In this document: in pieces, positions 47,950 through 56,510 of the stretch
Position numbering within the stretch: the first letter of the stretch is position 1
How the letters are laid out: the number at the start of each line of letters is the position of its first letter
The notes under the pieces: generated by a model
Database searches by the model: none
The model's input: the letters and a program-made list of their open reading frames with translations, nothing else
Told to the model about the DNA's origin: nothing
Program-made: the position numbers and the translations under genes
Source of the DNA: Brevibacillus sp042683565
GTDB taxonomy: Bacteria; Bacillota; Bacilli; Brevibacillales; Brevibacillaceae
Direction of reading: 5' to 3'
Assembly: GCF_042683565.1 (NCBI RefSeq)
Contig: NZ_JBHUJW010000005.1
Span: forward strand, 61,884-125,883
DNA length: 64,000 nucleotides

Positions 47950-49421
47950 TGGTTGATATGGATTTGTTGCGCAGAAGAAACAACTGGGTCGTCACTGTTT
48001 TTGCGAGCATTATTACTGTCGTGCAAATGGTCAATCTGTTTGTAGGGGTTCCGCTGTCGTTTGTTCTCACCATTCTAGGCATTTTGTACATGGTGCTGGC
48101 GCCGTTTACGTACATCTCCAATCGTCCCGGCCTGCGTGAGAAGATGGCCCCGTTTATGAAATTTTTCAATTTTTTCGTGATCGGCATCTTCATGTTTGTG
48201 GTCGTGTATCTGGACCCGCACATGATAAACATTATGACGATCATGTTTTTCGTCGCTGTGATGGGGATCTATCAGGACAAGGTCATCAACCTGCTCACCA
48301 TCGCGGCGACTTTGGGCATTGTTTCTTATTACTTCTTCACCCAGGGGGAAGTGATTTTCCACTCCACTTCCCCTGTCGACCTGATGTACTACCTGCTGAC
48401 GTTCTGCTTCATTTCCCTAACCAGCATGATGCACGCCTTTTTTAACAACAAGCTGCAGGAAGAAAGCGAGAGACAGAAACGGGAAGCGATTGAATCCAGG
48501 GAATCGCTGCAGCGCGTGCTGGATCGGATCAATGATTCGTTGAGCTCCGTCCAGGAATATCAGGATAAACTCAACACGGTCACCGATGGCGTCAACCGCC
48601 GGGCAGTCGAGACTGTCGCATCCCTGCAAGAAATTTTGCAATCGTTTGGCGTGCAGACAGACACTACGAACGAGCTGCGCAACGAAATGACCACGACCAG
48701 CATTCAGGTCGAGGATATGACGCGTTCCGTCACGGAGATGCACGAGTATGTGGAGTCGACCAAGGAAGCGACGAAAGAAAGCGGCCAGCGCATCAGGAAC
48801 ATCGGCAGCGACTTCGAGCGATTCATCCGCGACATCCATGAGACGAACAGCCTGATTCAGGAGCTGTACAAGGAGACCGAGTCAATCGAGAAAATCATTC
48901 AAACGATCTCCGAGATTTCGGCCCAAACGAATCTGCTGGCGCTCAATGCGACCATCGAGGCGTCCCGGGCAGGAGAGCACGGCCGCGGCTTTGCCGTCGT
49001 CGCGGATGAGGTGCGCAAGCTGGCGGAATCGTCCAAGCTGTCCTCCGAAACGATCGCGGAACTCCTGCTGACGATCCGCGAAAAAATGAAGCAGGTCTCC
49101 GACATGATCTCCGGGTCGCAGGCTTCCTTTGAGAAGAACAGTGAAGGAATCCTCGAGGTTCAGGAGATGTTCGACAACGTCGACAACTACATGGAGGATT
49201 TCGCGGAGAAAATGAAATATTTGCAGGAGTTTATCGTCCACGTGAACAGCATGATACAAGAGGTCGGCGCGAAAGTCGAACTGAACGCGGACATCACCGA
49301 TAAAAACAAGGAAAGCCTGGAAGACGCGCTCGTTCTCGTCTCCGAGCAGAAGGACGAGGTCGTGAAGGTCTCGGGCGGCTTTGAGAAGATTGAGCAGCAA
49401 ATCCGGGCATTGAAAATATAA
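47949..49421 (+). CDS. membrane methyl-accepting chemotaxis-type protein without an extracellular sensor domain
   Basis: 490 residues from ATG 47949. Six hydrophobic helices occupy about residues 13-165 with short loops, so there is no periplasmic-type ligand domain and no clear HAMP. A coiled-coil signalling region follows. The hairpin tip is TISEISAQTNLLALNATIEA then SRAGEHGRGFAVVADEVRKL, the strictly conserved CheA/CheW contact. Such receptors probably sense membrane state or a hydrophobic ligand. It is translationally coupled to the LuxI/GNAT-like gene, and a convergent terminator follows. Confidence 0.9.
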   Translation: MVDMDLLRRRNNWVVTVFASIITVVQMVNLFVGVPLSFVLTILGILYMVLAPFTYISNRPGLREKMAPFMKFFNFFVIGIFMFVVVYLDPHMINIMTIMFFVAVMGIYQDKVINLLTIAATLGIVSYYFFTQGEVIFHSTSPVDLMYYLLTFCFISLTSMMHAFFNNKLQEESERQKREAIESRESLQRVLDRINDSLSSVQEYQDKLNTVTDGVNRRAVETVASLQEILQSFGVQTDTTNELRNEMTTTSIQVEDMTRSVTEMHEYVESTKEATKESGQRIRNIGSDFERFIRDIHETNSLIQELYKETESIEKIIQTISEISAQTNLLALNATIEASRAGEHGRGFAVVADEVRKLAESSKLSSETIAELLLTIREKMKQVSDMISGSQASFEKNSEGILEVQEMFDNVDNYMEDFAEKMKYLQEFIVHVNSMIQEVGAKVELNADITDKNKESLEDALVLVSEQKDEVVKVSGGFEKIEQQIRALKI

Positions 49422-49442
49422 AAGCCTTGCTACACGAGGCTT
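49422..49442. terminator. short hairpin between the convergent chemoreceptor and ecsB genes
   Basis: AAGCCT/AGGCTT with a 9-nt loop, starting at the chemoreceptor stop codon. Confidence 0.4.
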
Positions 49443-50569
49443 GCCAGCACGCTGACCGCCGCCTGCGTCAGCAAAAGCACGCGCCGCACCCAGATGGCCG
49501 CGTGCTTTTGCTGTTGCTGGCCAAGCGGAAGCAGGGACGCGCGGGCGCGGTGACGCGACTGGCTCCCTACGCCCTTCAGCTGGCTGGCAGACATAAAGAG
49601 AAACAGCACGACTACCGCCGCCTTTGCCCACATCCCGGGCATCAGCAGGATCAGCAGCGCGGAGATGGCGACCAGCCGAAAGTACATCCCCGCCAGATCG
49701 CTGGAACGCAGAAACAAGGTCAGGTACAAGATGCGGGCGGCGTTCGTTGGACGGTACGGAATCAGCCGCACAACCCAGACGAGCCAGCGGCGGGCCTTCA
49801 CCTGCCGCTGCAGGGACGGCACATCCCGAAACTGGTTGGCGATCTGGTAAAACCGCTGGCGCAGCCCGTCCTCCATCTCCAGCAGCTGATACCACTTATA
49901 GGCATGCCGATTGCCGATTTTCTGAAGTCTTAGGTGAAACCAGACCAAGAGCGCCATCCAGGCAACGGCACCGTACGGAATATGCCGGTAGGCGAGAGAG
50001 CTGCCTTCGCCCAGCATCCAGGCGAGCAGGAAAAACGTAAATCCAAACCGTCCCAGCGCATAGGCCGCCCGCCGCCTTTTGTCCGGCAGACGCATCGCCA
50101 GCCAGCTGGCATGCACGTTCCAGCCTTTGAGGACGAACGGCACGGTCCAGTAGAGCCATCGCTGCACGCCGTCCGCACTCGGCACGACCGTATAGAGCGG
50201 CGCACAGAGCAGCAGGACGAGGAACAGCCCGATGCTCTGCACCGCGAAGTTGTACACCTGCGCCTTTTGAAAATAACGCGCCATCTTCGTCTCGGCAGGG
50301 GTCAAAAACAGCAGGTCCGCCTCCTGCAAAAAGGTGCGATGCGGACTTCGGGTGACGAAAACGGCGAACACGGCAGCGAGCGCATACGCGAGAGGAAACG
50401 ATTCCGGAATCGAGCGGACCAGGCTCGGGTAGTAGTAGGCGAGCAGTCCGCACAGGAATACGGCGACCATGAGCACGCCCCCGTTGGCCATGTACTGCCC
50501 GTAGCGGACCACCTCTGCCATAAACCGCTGCAGCCGCTGGCGAAAAAGGGCATCGACGTCCATTTTCAT
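49430..50569 (-). CDS. ecsB: ABC transporter permease EcsB
   Basis: 379 residues with about eight hydrophobic segments and the EcsB layout: an N-terminal RLQRFMAEVVRYGQYMANGG, the conserved FVTRSPHRTFLQEADLLFLT (which follows the first helices), PAETKMARYFQKAQVYNFAV and the basic loop HLRLQKIGNRHAYKWYQLLE. It overlaps ecsA by 4 nt. EcsAB is linked in B. subtilis to secretion, competence and regulated intramembrane proteolysis via RasP, and elsewhere to peptide pheromone clearance. The third gene, ecsC, is not here. Confidence 0.9.
   Translation of the reverse strand: MKMDVDALFRQRLQRFMAEVVRYGQYMANGGVLMVAVFLCGLLAYYYPSLVRSIPESFPLAYALAAVFAVFVTRSPHRTFLQEADLLFLTPAETKMARYFQKAQVYNFAVQSIGLFLVLLLCAPLYTVVPSADGVQRWLYWTVPFVLKGWNVHASWLAMRLPDKRRRAAYALGRFGFTFFLLAWMLGEGSSLAYRHIPYGAVAWMALLVWFHLRLQKIGNRHAYKWYQLLEMEDGLRQRFYQIANQFRDVPSLQRQVKARRWLVWVVRLIPYRPTNAARILYLTLFLRSSDLAGMYFRLVAISALLILLMPGMWAKAAVVVLFLFMSASQLKGVGSQSRHRARASLLPLGQQQQKHAAIWVRRVLLLTQAAVSVLASLV
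49469..49513 (+). terminator. strong hairpin in the ecsB 3' end, probable terminator for the chemoreceptor operon
   Basis: CAGCAAAAGCACGCG and CGCGTGCTTTTGCTG form a perfect 15-bp stem around 15 nt, lying inside the last codons of the convergent ecsB gene. Confidence 0.6.
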
Positions 50570-51303
50570 GCTTCCTCAACCATCCGCAAGTAAATATCGT
50601 CCAGCGACAGGTCCGGCTCCCCCGTAAGCTGGCGCAGCTCCTCCAGCGTCCCCTGCGCTTTGATCCGCCCTTTGTGCAAGATGATGAACCGGTCGCAATA
50701 CTTTTCCGCCGTCGCCAAAATGTGCGTAGACATAAGAATCCCCGCCCCCTGCTCCTTGCAGCGCGCCAGCCACGACAGCAGCGTGCGGATGCCGAGCGGG
50801 TCCAGCCCGAGAATCGGCTCGTCCACGATGTACAGACCCGGGCGAACCATTAAGGCCATCATGATCATCAGCTTCTGTCTCATCCCTTTGGAAAATTGCC
50901 GGGGAAAACGGTCCCGGGCTTCCTCCATGCGAAACTCGCGCAGCAGCGGATATGCCCGTTCCTCAAACACCGCCTTATCCAGGCCGCGGCTCATCGCGGC
51001 GAGCTCCAGATGCTCCCACAGCGTCAGCTCCTCGTAGTAAATCGGCGACTCCGGTATGTACCCGTAGGCGTGGCGATACGAGTCAGGATCGGCTGCAAAC
51101 GTCTTCCCCGCGATGCTGATCTCGCCCGCATGCGGCTCCAGCAGCCCGAGAATGTGCTTGATCGTCGTGCTCTTGCCTGCCCCGTTCAGGCCGATCAGGG
51201 CGACGATTTCCTTTTCCCGGACCTCGAAGGAGACATCCTCGATGACCGGATGGCTGGCTGAATACCCGCCCGTAACTCCTTTGACTTGCAGCAAGGATGT
51301 CAT
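50566..51303 (-). CDS. ecsA: ABC transporter ATP-binding protein EcsA
   Basis: 245 residues. Walker A is GLNGAGKSTTIKHILG, the Q-loop region GYIPESPIYYEELT, the signature FSKGMRQKLMIMMALM and Walker B LYIVDEPILGLDPLG, followed by an H-loop in LMSTHILATAEKYCD. Length and motifs match EcsA. It is the first gene of the ecsAB operon. It pairs with EcsB to form an exporter or quality-control transporter whose substrates are not settled. Confidence 0.9.
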   Translation of the reverse strand: MTSLLQVKGVTGGYSASHPVIEDVSFEVREKEIVALIGLNGAGKSTTIKHILGLLEPHAGEISIAGKTFAADPDSYRHAYGYIPESPIYYEELTLWEHLELAAMSRGLDKAVFEERAYPLLREFRMEEARDRFPRQFSKGMRQKLMIMMALMVRPGLYIVDEPILGLDPLGIRTLLSWLARCKEQGAGILMSTHILATAEKYCDRFIILHKGRIKAQGTLEELRQLTGEPDLSLDDIYLRMVEEA

Positions 51304-51554
51304 GCTATCTTCCTTTCTGTAAACACGCTATTGCCGAGGCCGCTGCAGACGGCCCCTCTTCCCTATTCTACCATTTCTTCCTGTCGGCTGCTTCCGCCCG
51401 TGTGCAACAGAAATGCCATTACAAGTATCGCTTTCTGCCGTTGCATCATTTTCATTTCCCTGCCGGCCCGCTGATTCATCGGGGCGTGGTTGATTGTCAT
51501 TTACCATTCGTTTATGATCGAAGTATGATTGTCAAGTAAAGGAGGCGCTGCACG

Positions 51555-52265
51555 ATGAACGCGAGTCCCGACATTGGCGAAGTAGCCGGGCTGATCGGCG
51601 AACCGTCCCGTATCGCCATGCTCGTGAGCCTTTTGGGCGGAAAATCGCTGCCCGCCAGCGAGCTGGCCCGCATTGCCCGCATCACGCCGCAAACCGCCAG
51701 CGCGCATTTGTCCAAGCTGGTCGACGGGGGACTTTTGGTCAGCCAGTCCTACGGCCGCCACCGATACTACCGGCTGGCAAATCCGGAGGTCGCCCATGCG
51801 CTGGAGGCACTTTATACCATCGCTGCGCCGAAGCCGATCCGCTCCTTGCGCGAGTCGGATCAAGTCCGGGCGATGCGCTACTGCCGCACCTGCTACGACC
51901 ATCTGGCCGGAGAAGTCGGCGTGGCGCTGACCGAACGGCTCCTCGCCCTGCAGTTGATCGCAGAAGCTGACCAGGAGTTCGTCCTGACAGAGGCAGGAAA
52001 ACAAAAGCTGCGGGCACTCGGCGTCGATGTCGAGGCCAATCCGAAAAGCCGCCGCCGCTTTGCCCGCCCCTGTCTGGACTGGAGCGAGCGGCGCCATCAT
52101 CTCGCCGGGGCTCTCGGCGCTTCCCTGACCAACCGGCTGTTCGAGCTGGGCTGGATCGAGCGTCTGCCGGGCGGACGGGCGGTGCGTCTCACTCCTGCGG
52201 GCAAGTCCGGGCTGACGGAGCACTTCGGAGTGACCTTCCCCACACCAAAAGAGACAGCTACCTGA
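51555..52265 (+). CDS. ArsR-family winged-helix regulator with C-terminal extension
   Basis: 236 residues. Residues about 5-85 form an ArsR winged helix (IGEPSRIAMLVSLLGGKSLP, then ASELARIARITPQTASAHLS and KLVDGGLLVSQSYGRHRYYR). The remaining 150 residues form a second winged-helix-like region with cysteines in RYCRTCYDHLAGEVG and a further C at FARPCLDWSERRHH. These cysteines could bind metal or sense oxidation, but this is not shown. GGAGG precedes ATG 51555. Its neighbour across a terminator is a small membrane protein. Target unknown. Confidence 0.8.
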   Translation: MNASPDIGEVAGLIGEPSRIAMLVSLLGGKSLPASELARIARITPQTASAHLSKLVDGGLLVSQSYGRHRYYRLANPEVAHALEALYTIAAPKPIRSLRESDQVRAMRYCRTCYDHLAGEVGVALTERLLALQLIAEADQEFVLTEAGKQKLRALGVDVEANPKSRRRFARPCLDWSERRHHLAGALGASLTNRLFELGWIERLPGGRAVRLTPAGKSGLTEHFGVTFPTPKETAT

Positions 52266-52280
52266 CGGGCAGCTGTCTCT
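52250..52280 (+). terminator. terminator between the ArsR and convergent membrane-protein genes
   Basis: AGAGACAGCT/AGCTGTCTCT perfect 10-bp stem with an 11-nt loop, overlapping the ArsR stop codon. Confidence 0.65.
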
Positions 52281-52312
52281 TGCTGTTCGCCGCTTGCGGG
52301 CAGTCGCGGCTT

Positions 52313-52777
52313 TCATCTTTCTCTGGCTGCGCGCTTCCCCCACGGCTTGAACACGGAGAGCCAAAAGATCGCCACCAGCGACAGCAGCTGCAGGACGATT
52401 CCGCCCCACAGCAGCGTGTTGTTTCCTCCTTGAGCCGCTCCAGCGGTCCAGATGTACATGCCGATCGGCCCGAGCAAAACGGTGACGACAGACAGAGCTT
52501 CCTTGGCGATGATCCAGTAGTAGCGCAAAAATCCCCAATGTGTCCAGGCTGAAAGCAGGATGCCTGTAACGAGCGTGCCAATCGTCGAGGCGCGCACTGA
52601 TGTTTTGGAAAGCACGTGCAGGACGGTCTGGCAGGCGTGAAAGACAGCCGGATCGTCCGTCGTCGCTGCCACGATGCTAAGCACCAGAAAAATGGCCGCG
52701 CCCCCCAGCATGATGCAGGAAAACAGCAGGTGAAGCAGCAGCAGCCCCTTTTTTTGAGCCATGCTGATACTGTTCAT
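52313..52777 (-). CDS. small four-helix membrane protein (DUF2269-like)
   Basis: 154 residues with four predicted helices (GLLLLHLLFSCIMLGGAAIF, then TSVRASTIGTLVTGILLSAW, ALSVVTVLLGPIGMYIW and GGIVLQLLSLVAIFWLSVFK). The early histidine in a LLHLLFSCIMLGGA helix recalls DUF2269 predicted integral membrane proteins. SD GGAGG precedes ATG 52777. Function unknown. Confidence 0.65.
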   Translation of the reverse strand: MNSISMAQKKGLLLLHLLFSCIMLGGAAIFLVLSIVAATTDDPAVFHACQTVLHVLSKTSVRASTIGTLVTGILLSAWTHWGFLRYYWIIAKEALSVVTVLLGPIGMYIWTAGAAQGGNNTLLWGGIVLQLLSLVAIFWLSVFKPWGKRAARER

Positions 52778-52826
52778 GACCTTGACACCTCCAGCGCGGG
52801 AGGGGGGTAGCAGGCGGCAGTGCTCT

Positions 52827-53573
52827 TTACAGCTGAAAGCGATACCCCACTCCCCAGATTGTCTCGATATATTGCGGATTCGACGGGTCGGTCTCGATCT
52901 TTTCCCGCAGCTTGCTGATATGGACCGTCACCGTCGCATTGTCTCCGTAAGCATCCAGCCCCCAAATTTTTTCAAACAGCTCATCCTTGCTGAACACCCA
53001 GTTCGGGTGAGAGGCCAAAAACAGGAGCAGGTCGTACTCCTTGCTCGTCAGCGCCGTCTCTTTTCCATTCACGTACACCTTCCGCGCCGGCTTGTCGATG
53101 CGGATGCCGCGAATTTTGAGCTCGTCGCCCGGCGGCTTTCGGCTGTTGTCCGCCACCAGCCGATCGTAGCGGGCGAGATGCGCCTTGACGCGGGCGACCA
53201 GCTCTCCGAGACTGAACGGCTTGCTGATATGATCGTCGGCGCCCAGGCCGAGGCCGCGAATTTTGTCCACGTCCTCCTTTTTGGCGGAGACGAGCAGGAT
53301 GGGAATGTTTTTGGCTTCCCGCACCTGCTTGCAAATGGTAAAGCCGTCTACCCCCGGGAGCATGAGATCGAGAATGATGAGATCGTATTCGCCCTCGAGC
53401 GCCTTTTGCAGTCCTTCGTCGCCGCTCTGGACCACCTCCACGGCGTAGCCGCTCGCCTCCAGATAGTCCTTTTCCACTTCCGCGATGACCGGATCGTCTT
53501 CAATGATCAAAATGCGCCTGATGACCCCTCTCCCCTTTCCGTCTGATGACGCGGCAATGTCACGCGCATGCAT
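52827..53573 (-). CDS. OmpR/PhoB-family response regulator
   Basis: Receiver domain with acidic pocket in LIIEDDPVIAEVEK and phospho-aspartate in YDLIILDLMLPGVDGFTICK. The switch lysine is in ISKPFSLGELVAR. The C-terminal winged helix is complete (LTSKEYDLLLFLASHPNWVF, then VTVHISKLREKIE and TIWGVGYRFQL). The start is unclear: the frame opens at ATG 53573 without a good SD, while the TTG at 53510 overlaps the kinase stop codon (TTGA) but would trim the first receiver strand. It is co-transcribed after its sensor kinase partner, an inverted order for many OmpR systems. Confidence 0.85.
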   Translation of the reverse strand: MHARDIAASSDGKGRGVIRRILIIEDDPVIAEVEKDYLEASGYAVEVVQSGDEGLQKALEGEYDLIILDLMLPGVDGFTICKQVREAKNIPILLVSAKKEDVDKIRGLGLGADDHISKPFSLGELVARVKAHLARYDRLVADNSRKPPGDELKIRGIRIDKPARKVYVNGKETALTSKEYDLLLFLASHPNWVFSKDELFEKIWGLDAYGDNATVTVHISKLREKIETDPSNPQYIETIWGVGYRFQL

Positions 53574-54988
53574 GTGCCCGCGCCCGGCTCGCTCGTCGCA
53601 GCGATACGCCCGCCGTGCTCTTCCACGATTTGCCGCGCGATGGCAAGCCCCAGGCCGCTGCCTCCCGTGGCCGCATTTCGCGCAGGATCGGCCCGGTAGA
53701 AGCGGTCGAAGATGTGCGGGAGCGCCTCCGCCCCGATGCCGCTTCCGTTGTCCGCGATGCTGATCTGCACGCTCTCATCGTCGCAGTCCAGCGCGAGGCG
53801 GATATGCTTTTCCGGTTTGTCCAGATGCTTCAGGCTGTTGTCGATGATGTTCATAAGCACCCTGCCGAGCTTTTCCCGATCGGCCGTAACCCACAGCGGC
53901 GGCCGGCCCTCCGGCAGCGTGCAGCTGACCTGAATCTGCTCCAGACGCGGATCGAGCTGCAGCTCCTCCGCCCAATCTGCGAAAAAGGCAGTCATGTCCA
54001 TCCGCTCCCATTGAAAGGGCAGCTTCTTCTCATCCAGCCGGGAATACAGGAACAGCTCGTCGATCAGCCGGTTCATCTGCGCGGATTTGATCCCGATCAT
54101 TTTCACGTACTTCTCCCGCTTGGCGTCCGTATCCGCGATGCCTTCCGTCAAGGCCTGGACACAGGCTTGTATCCCCGTGATCGGCGTCTTCAGGTCGTGC
54201 GAGATGCTGGCGATCAGTTCCTTGCGCTTCTCCTCGTACTGCAGCTGGAGACGGACGGAATCATGCAGCCGCCCGCGCATCTCCTCGAAGGCGTCACCCA
54301 ACTGCCCCAGCTCATCCTTGCGCTGGAGCCGGACCGGTCGTTCGAGATGGCCTTCCTTAATATCCTCTGCCACCTGCTTCAGCGCATTCAGCGGCCGGAT
54401 GATGCTGCGCGACACCAGATAGGTCAACAGCCCGTTGGTCAAACCGATGATGACGAGCAAGGCCAAAACGAGCGAGAGCACGAAATTTCGCCCCACGGCA
54501 AACAGTTGCCCGGGAGCGGAGAGAAAATAGACCGTCCCGGTGCTGCCGTCGCCGAAAGCAAACGCGTACGACTCTGCCGAGTAGCCTCTGCCCCCAGGCC
54601 AACGCGGACGTTCTTTCTCCGCAAACGTGCCGCCTAGCAGCCGGGTCTGGTCCGCCTGACTGACAGAGGGAGAAGCGTAGACGACGGTTCCCCCCTTTGC
54701 AAGGACCAGCGCCGCATTCAGCGATGCCAGCTTGCTGTCCACGCTCGCAAGAACATTCGGCGCCAGCAGCCGGTCCGGATCGTGCAAAGCCATGAATTTC
54801 ACTCCGGAGACAAGCTCGCGCTGCTCGTTGAACTTGTTCCAGAATGGCGGCCCGCCGTATTCACCGCTCCCTCTCGCCGCATCTCCGAAAAAGAGCCCGG
54901 CCAACGCCGATGCCGTCAGCCCGAACAGGATGACCGGGACGATGATCATGGCGATATAGGAAAGCAAGAGTCTCGTCTTGATGGACAT
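53507..54988 (-). CDS. membrane sensor histidine kinase
   Basis: 493 residues from ATG 54988, 8 nt after GAGGAG. Two transmembrane helices (about 10-32 and 170-195) enclose an extracytoplasmic sensor region, and a HAMP domain follows (SRSIIRPLNALKQVAEDIKE). HisKA has the histidine in LIASISHDLKTPITGIQACV. The ATPase motifs are IIDNSLKHL, IADNGSGIGAEALPHIFDRF and GGSGLGLAIARQIVEEHGG. It overlaps the response regulator gene downstream. A secreted protein gene lies 115 bp upstream in the same orientation, possibly the same regulon. Confidence 0.9.
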   Translation of the reverse strand: MSIKTRLLLSYIAMIIVPVILFGLTASALAGLFFGDAARGSGEYGGPPFWNKFNEQRELVSGVKFMALHDPDRLLAPNVLASVDSKLASLNAALVLAKGGTVVYASPSVSQADQTRLLGGTFAEKERPRWPGGRGYSAESYAFAFGDGSTGTVYFLSAPGQLFAVGRNFVLSLVLALLVIIGLTNGLLTYLVSRSIIRPLNALKQVAEDIKEGHLERPVRLQRKDELGQLGDAFEEMRGRLHDSVRLQLQYEEKRKELIASISHDLKTPITGIQACVQALTEGIADTDAKREKYVKMIGIKSAQMNRLIDELFLYSRLDEKKLPFQWERMDMTAFFADWAEELQLDPRLEQIQVSCTLPEGRPPLWVTADREKLGRVLMNIIDNSLKHLDKPEKHIRLALDCDDESVQISIADNGSGIGAEALPHIFDRFYRADPARNAATGGSGLGLAIARQIVEEHGGRIAATSEPGAGTCMRVTLPRHQTERGEGSSGAF

Positions 54989-55102
54989 AGGCATTCTCCT
55001 CATGCGCGCTGGGGGTGCTTGCGTCTTCCCCGTTTTCCGCTCGATGCTGTACAAGCATTATACTATACGTGCGCGGACGACTCACTTTCTGTCTTCACGC
55101 CG

Positions 55103-55975
55103 TTATTTCCAGGACGGGCGCTGCCAGCCGTCGGTGCGCTCCACCTGTTTTCCCGTCAAATCGAGATGGGCCACTTCCGTCCGGGAAAAGTCGCTGAGCT
55201 CCACATCCAGCTTCACGACCAGCTCGTGCTGCTGTCCGCCCTCGTCCTGCCCCGCGACATGAAGCTGGGCGGTCTGGTGCCGAATGTGGTTGCTGCCGTC
55301 AATGTCAGCCTGGAGCGCCAGCTTCTCCACGTGGATGTTCTCCTTCAGTACGGGCAGCTTCAGGGAAAAGCCTTGGTCAGTTGCGGCTGCCTGGCTGTGC
55401 TCTGCCAATTTGGAGAAAAACATCCCTGCAGCCCGGTCGGCGAACAGAGGAAGCTGCTGACCGGACAGCTCCAGCTTCACCTGCTTGCCGCCGTCCGGCA
55501 AAGCTTCGACCTTCGCTTGCTCCCGGATGTCCCCGAGCGCGATATTTTTCACGTGCTCCACGATGACAGGCGGCTCCGTCCGGTGAGCGAATGGCCCCGG
55601 ATTCCACCCCTTTTGCTCGATTACGCGATACAGATCGCTGTCCCCGCGCTTCACGACCACTTTCCCGTCCTCGCGAAACACCTGAAAGCTCTGGCTCGCT
55701 GCACGGACCACGTCTTCCACCGTCCCGGACACACTCGCCTCCCCTTTGTCATGGTCGACCTTCGCCTCCGCAGACAGTACGTACAGCTGTTTTCCGTTGT
55801 CCGTCACGTCCACTTTGGCGTGCGCCGTCAAGCTCGCTTCCTCCTTCGTCTGTTTCATCGCAGCCTTGTATACGCCCAGCCCCGAATCGTCTGCGCGAAC
55901 AGGCATGCCTGCCCCCCACAGCAATACGGCGGCAACTCCCGCGCTCGCACCTAATACCCACCATCTTTTTTTCAT
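55103..55975 (-). CDS. secreted protein of unknown function beside the two-component system
   Basis: 290 residues from ATG 55975, 9 nt after GGAGGG. A signal peptide (MKKRWWVLGASAGVAAVLLW, cleavage near VRADD) is followed by a beta-rich mature part with repeated lysine/valine strands (SLTAHAKVDVTDNGKQLYVL, GEASVSGTVEDVVRAASQ and KQVKLELSGQQLPLF). No lipobox is present. It recalls secreted DUF-type (LolA/LppX-like) proteins found next to kinases in Bacilli, but no family is assigned. It lies upstream of the kinase/regulator pair in the same direction. Confidence 0.7.
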   Translation of the reverse strand: MKKRWWVLGASAGVAAVLLWGAGMPVRADDSGLGVYKAAMKQTKEEASLTAHAKVDVTDNGKQLYVLSAEAKVDHDKGEASVSGTVEDVVRAASQSFQVFREDGKVVVKRGDSDLYRVIEQKGWNPGPFAHRTEPPVIVEHVKNIALGDIREQAKVEALPDGGKQVKLELSGQQLPLFADRAAGMFFSKLAEHSQAAATDQGFSLKLPVLKENIHVEKLALQADIDGSNHIRHQTAQLHVAGQDEGGQQHELVVKLDVELSDFSRTEVAHLDLTGKQVERTDGWQRPSWK

Positions 55976-56135
55976 GGCCAATCCCTCCTGCTCATCATGT
56001 TGAGCCTTGTTTCAACGGCCCTGAAATCAAGCATAGCGGCCAGCTCTAAACCCTCTCTAAACCAATTCTAAAAAAAGGCTAAAATCTGCGGCGAATGCGA
56101 AGGCGAACCGGGCTAAACCCTTTTCAGGCAACAAA

Positions 56136-56183
56136 GAAAGCCGGGATGGCGCAGGTACTTTCACCCTGCCCGTCCCGGCTTTC
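56136..56183 (-). terminator. terminator downstream of the 73-residue ORF
   Basis: GAAAGCCGGGA/TCCCGGCTTTC with a further inner GCAGG/CCTGC pairing. It separates the 56-kb gene from the secreted-protein unit. Confidence 0.7.
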
Positions 56184-56196
56184 GCCCTTGCTCGTG

Positions 56197-56418
56197 TCAG
56201 ATTCTCTCTGCGTTCTTCAATGCATGCTCCCAGCTCGGAAAGTAAAACAGCGCACTTCTCATCAATTCGGGATCGTTTTGCTTCACTTGCTTTTTGCTGA
56301 CAGATCCTCCGCTGCTTTGAATCTGCCTGATACGATGCAACACTTCATCAGCGCCAAAAGGCACTTCCACAAAGATCGCCCCTTTCGTGTCCAACACGTG
56401 TTTTTCCATATTTTTCAC
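56197..56418 (-). CDS. small hypothetical protein
   Basis: 73 codons (ATG options at 56418 or three codons on) ending just before a terminator. The composition is protein-like (EVPFGADEVLHRIRQIQSSG, then DPELMRSALFYFPSWEHALK), but the SD is weak and no family is recognised. It lies between the AlsS gene and the terminator, so it may be the last gene of that operon. Confidence 0.45.
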   Translation of the reverse strand: MKNMEKHVLDTKGAIFVEVPFGADEVLHRIRQIQSSGGSVSKKQVKQNDPELMRSALFYFPSWEHALKNAERI

Positions 56419-56510
56419 ATGAATCCGGCGTTCTATACCCTGCCACTCGTACAGAGCAACATTTCGGCTCCCGGACGAACGCGACCTCTAAAGCGATGTG
56501 ACCACTCCGC

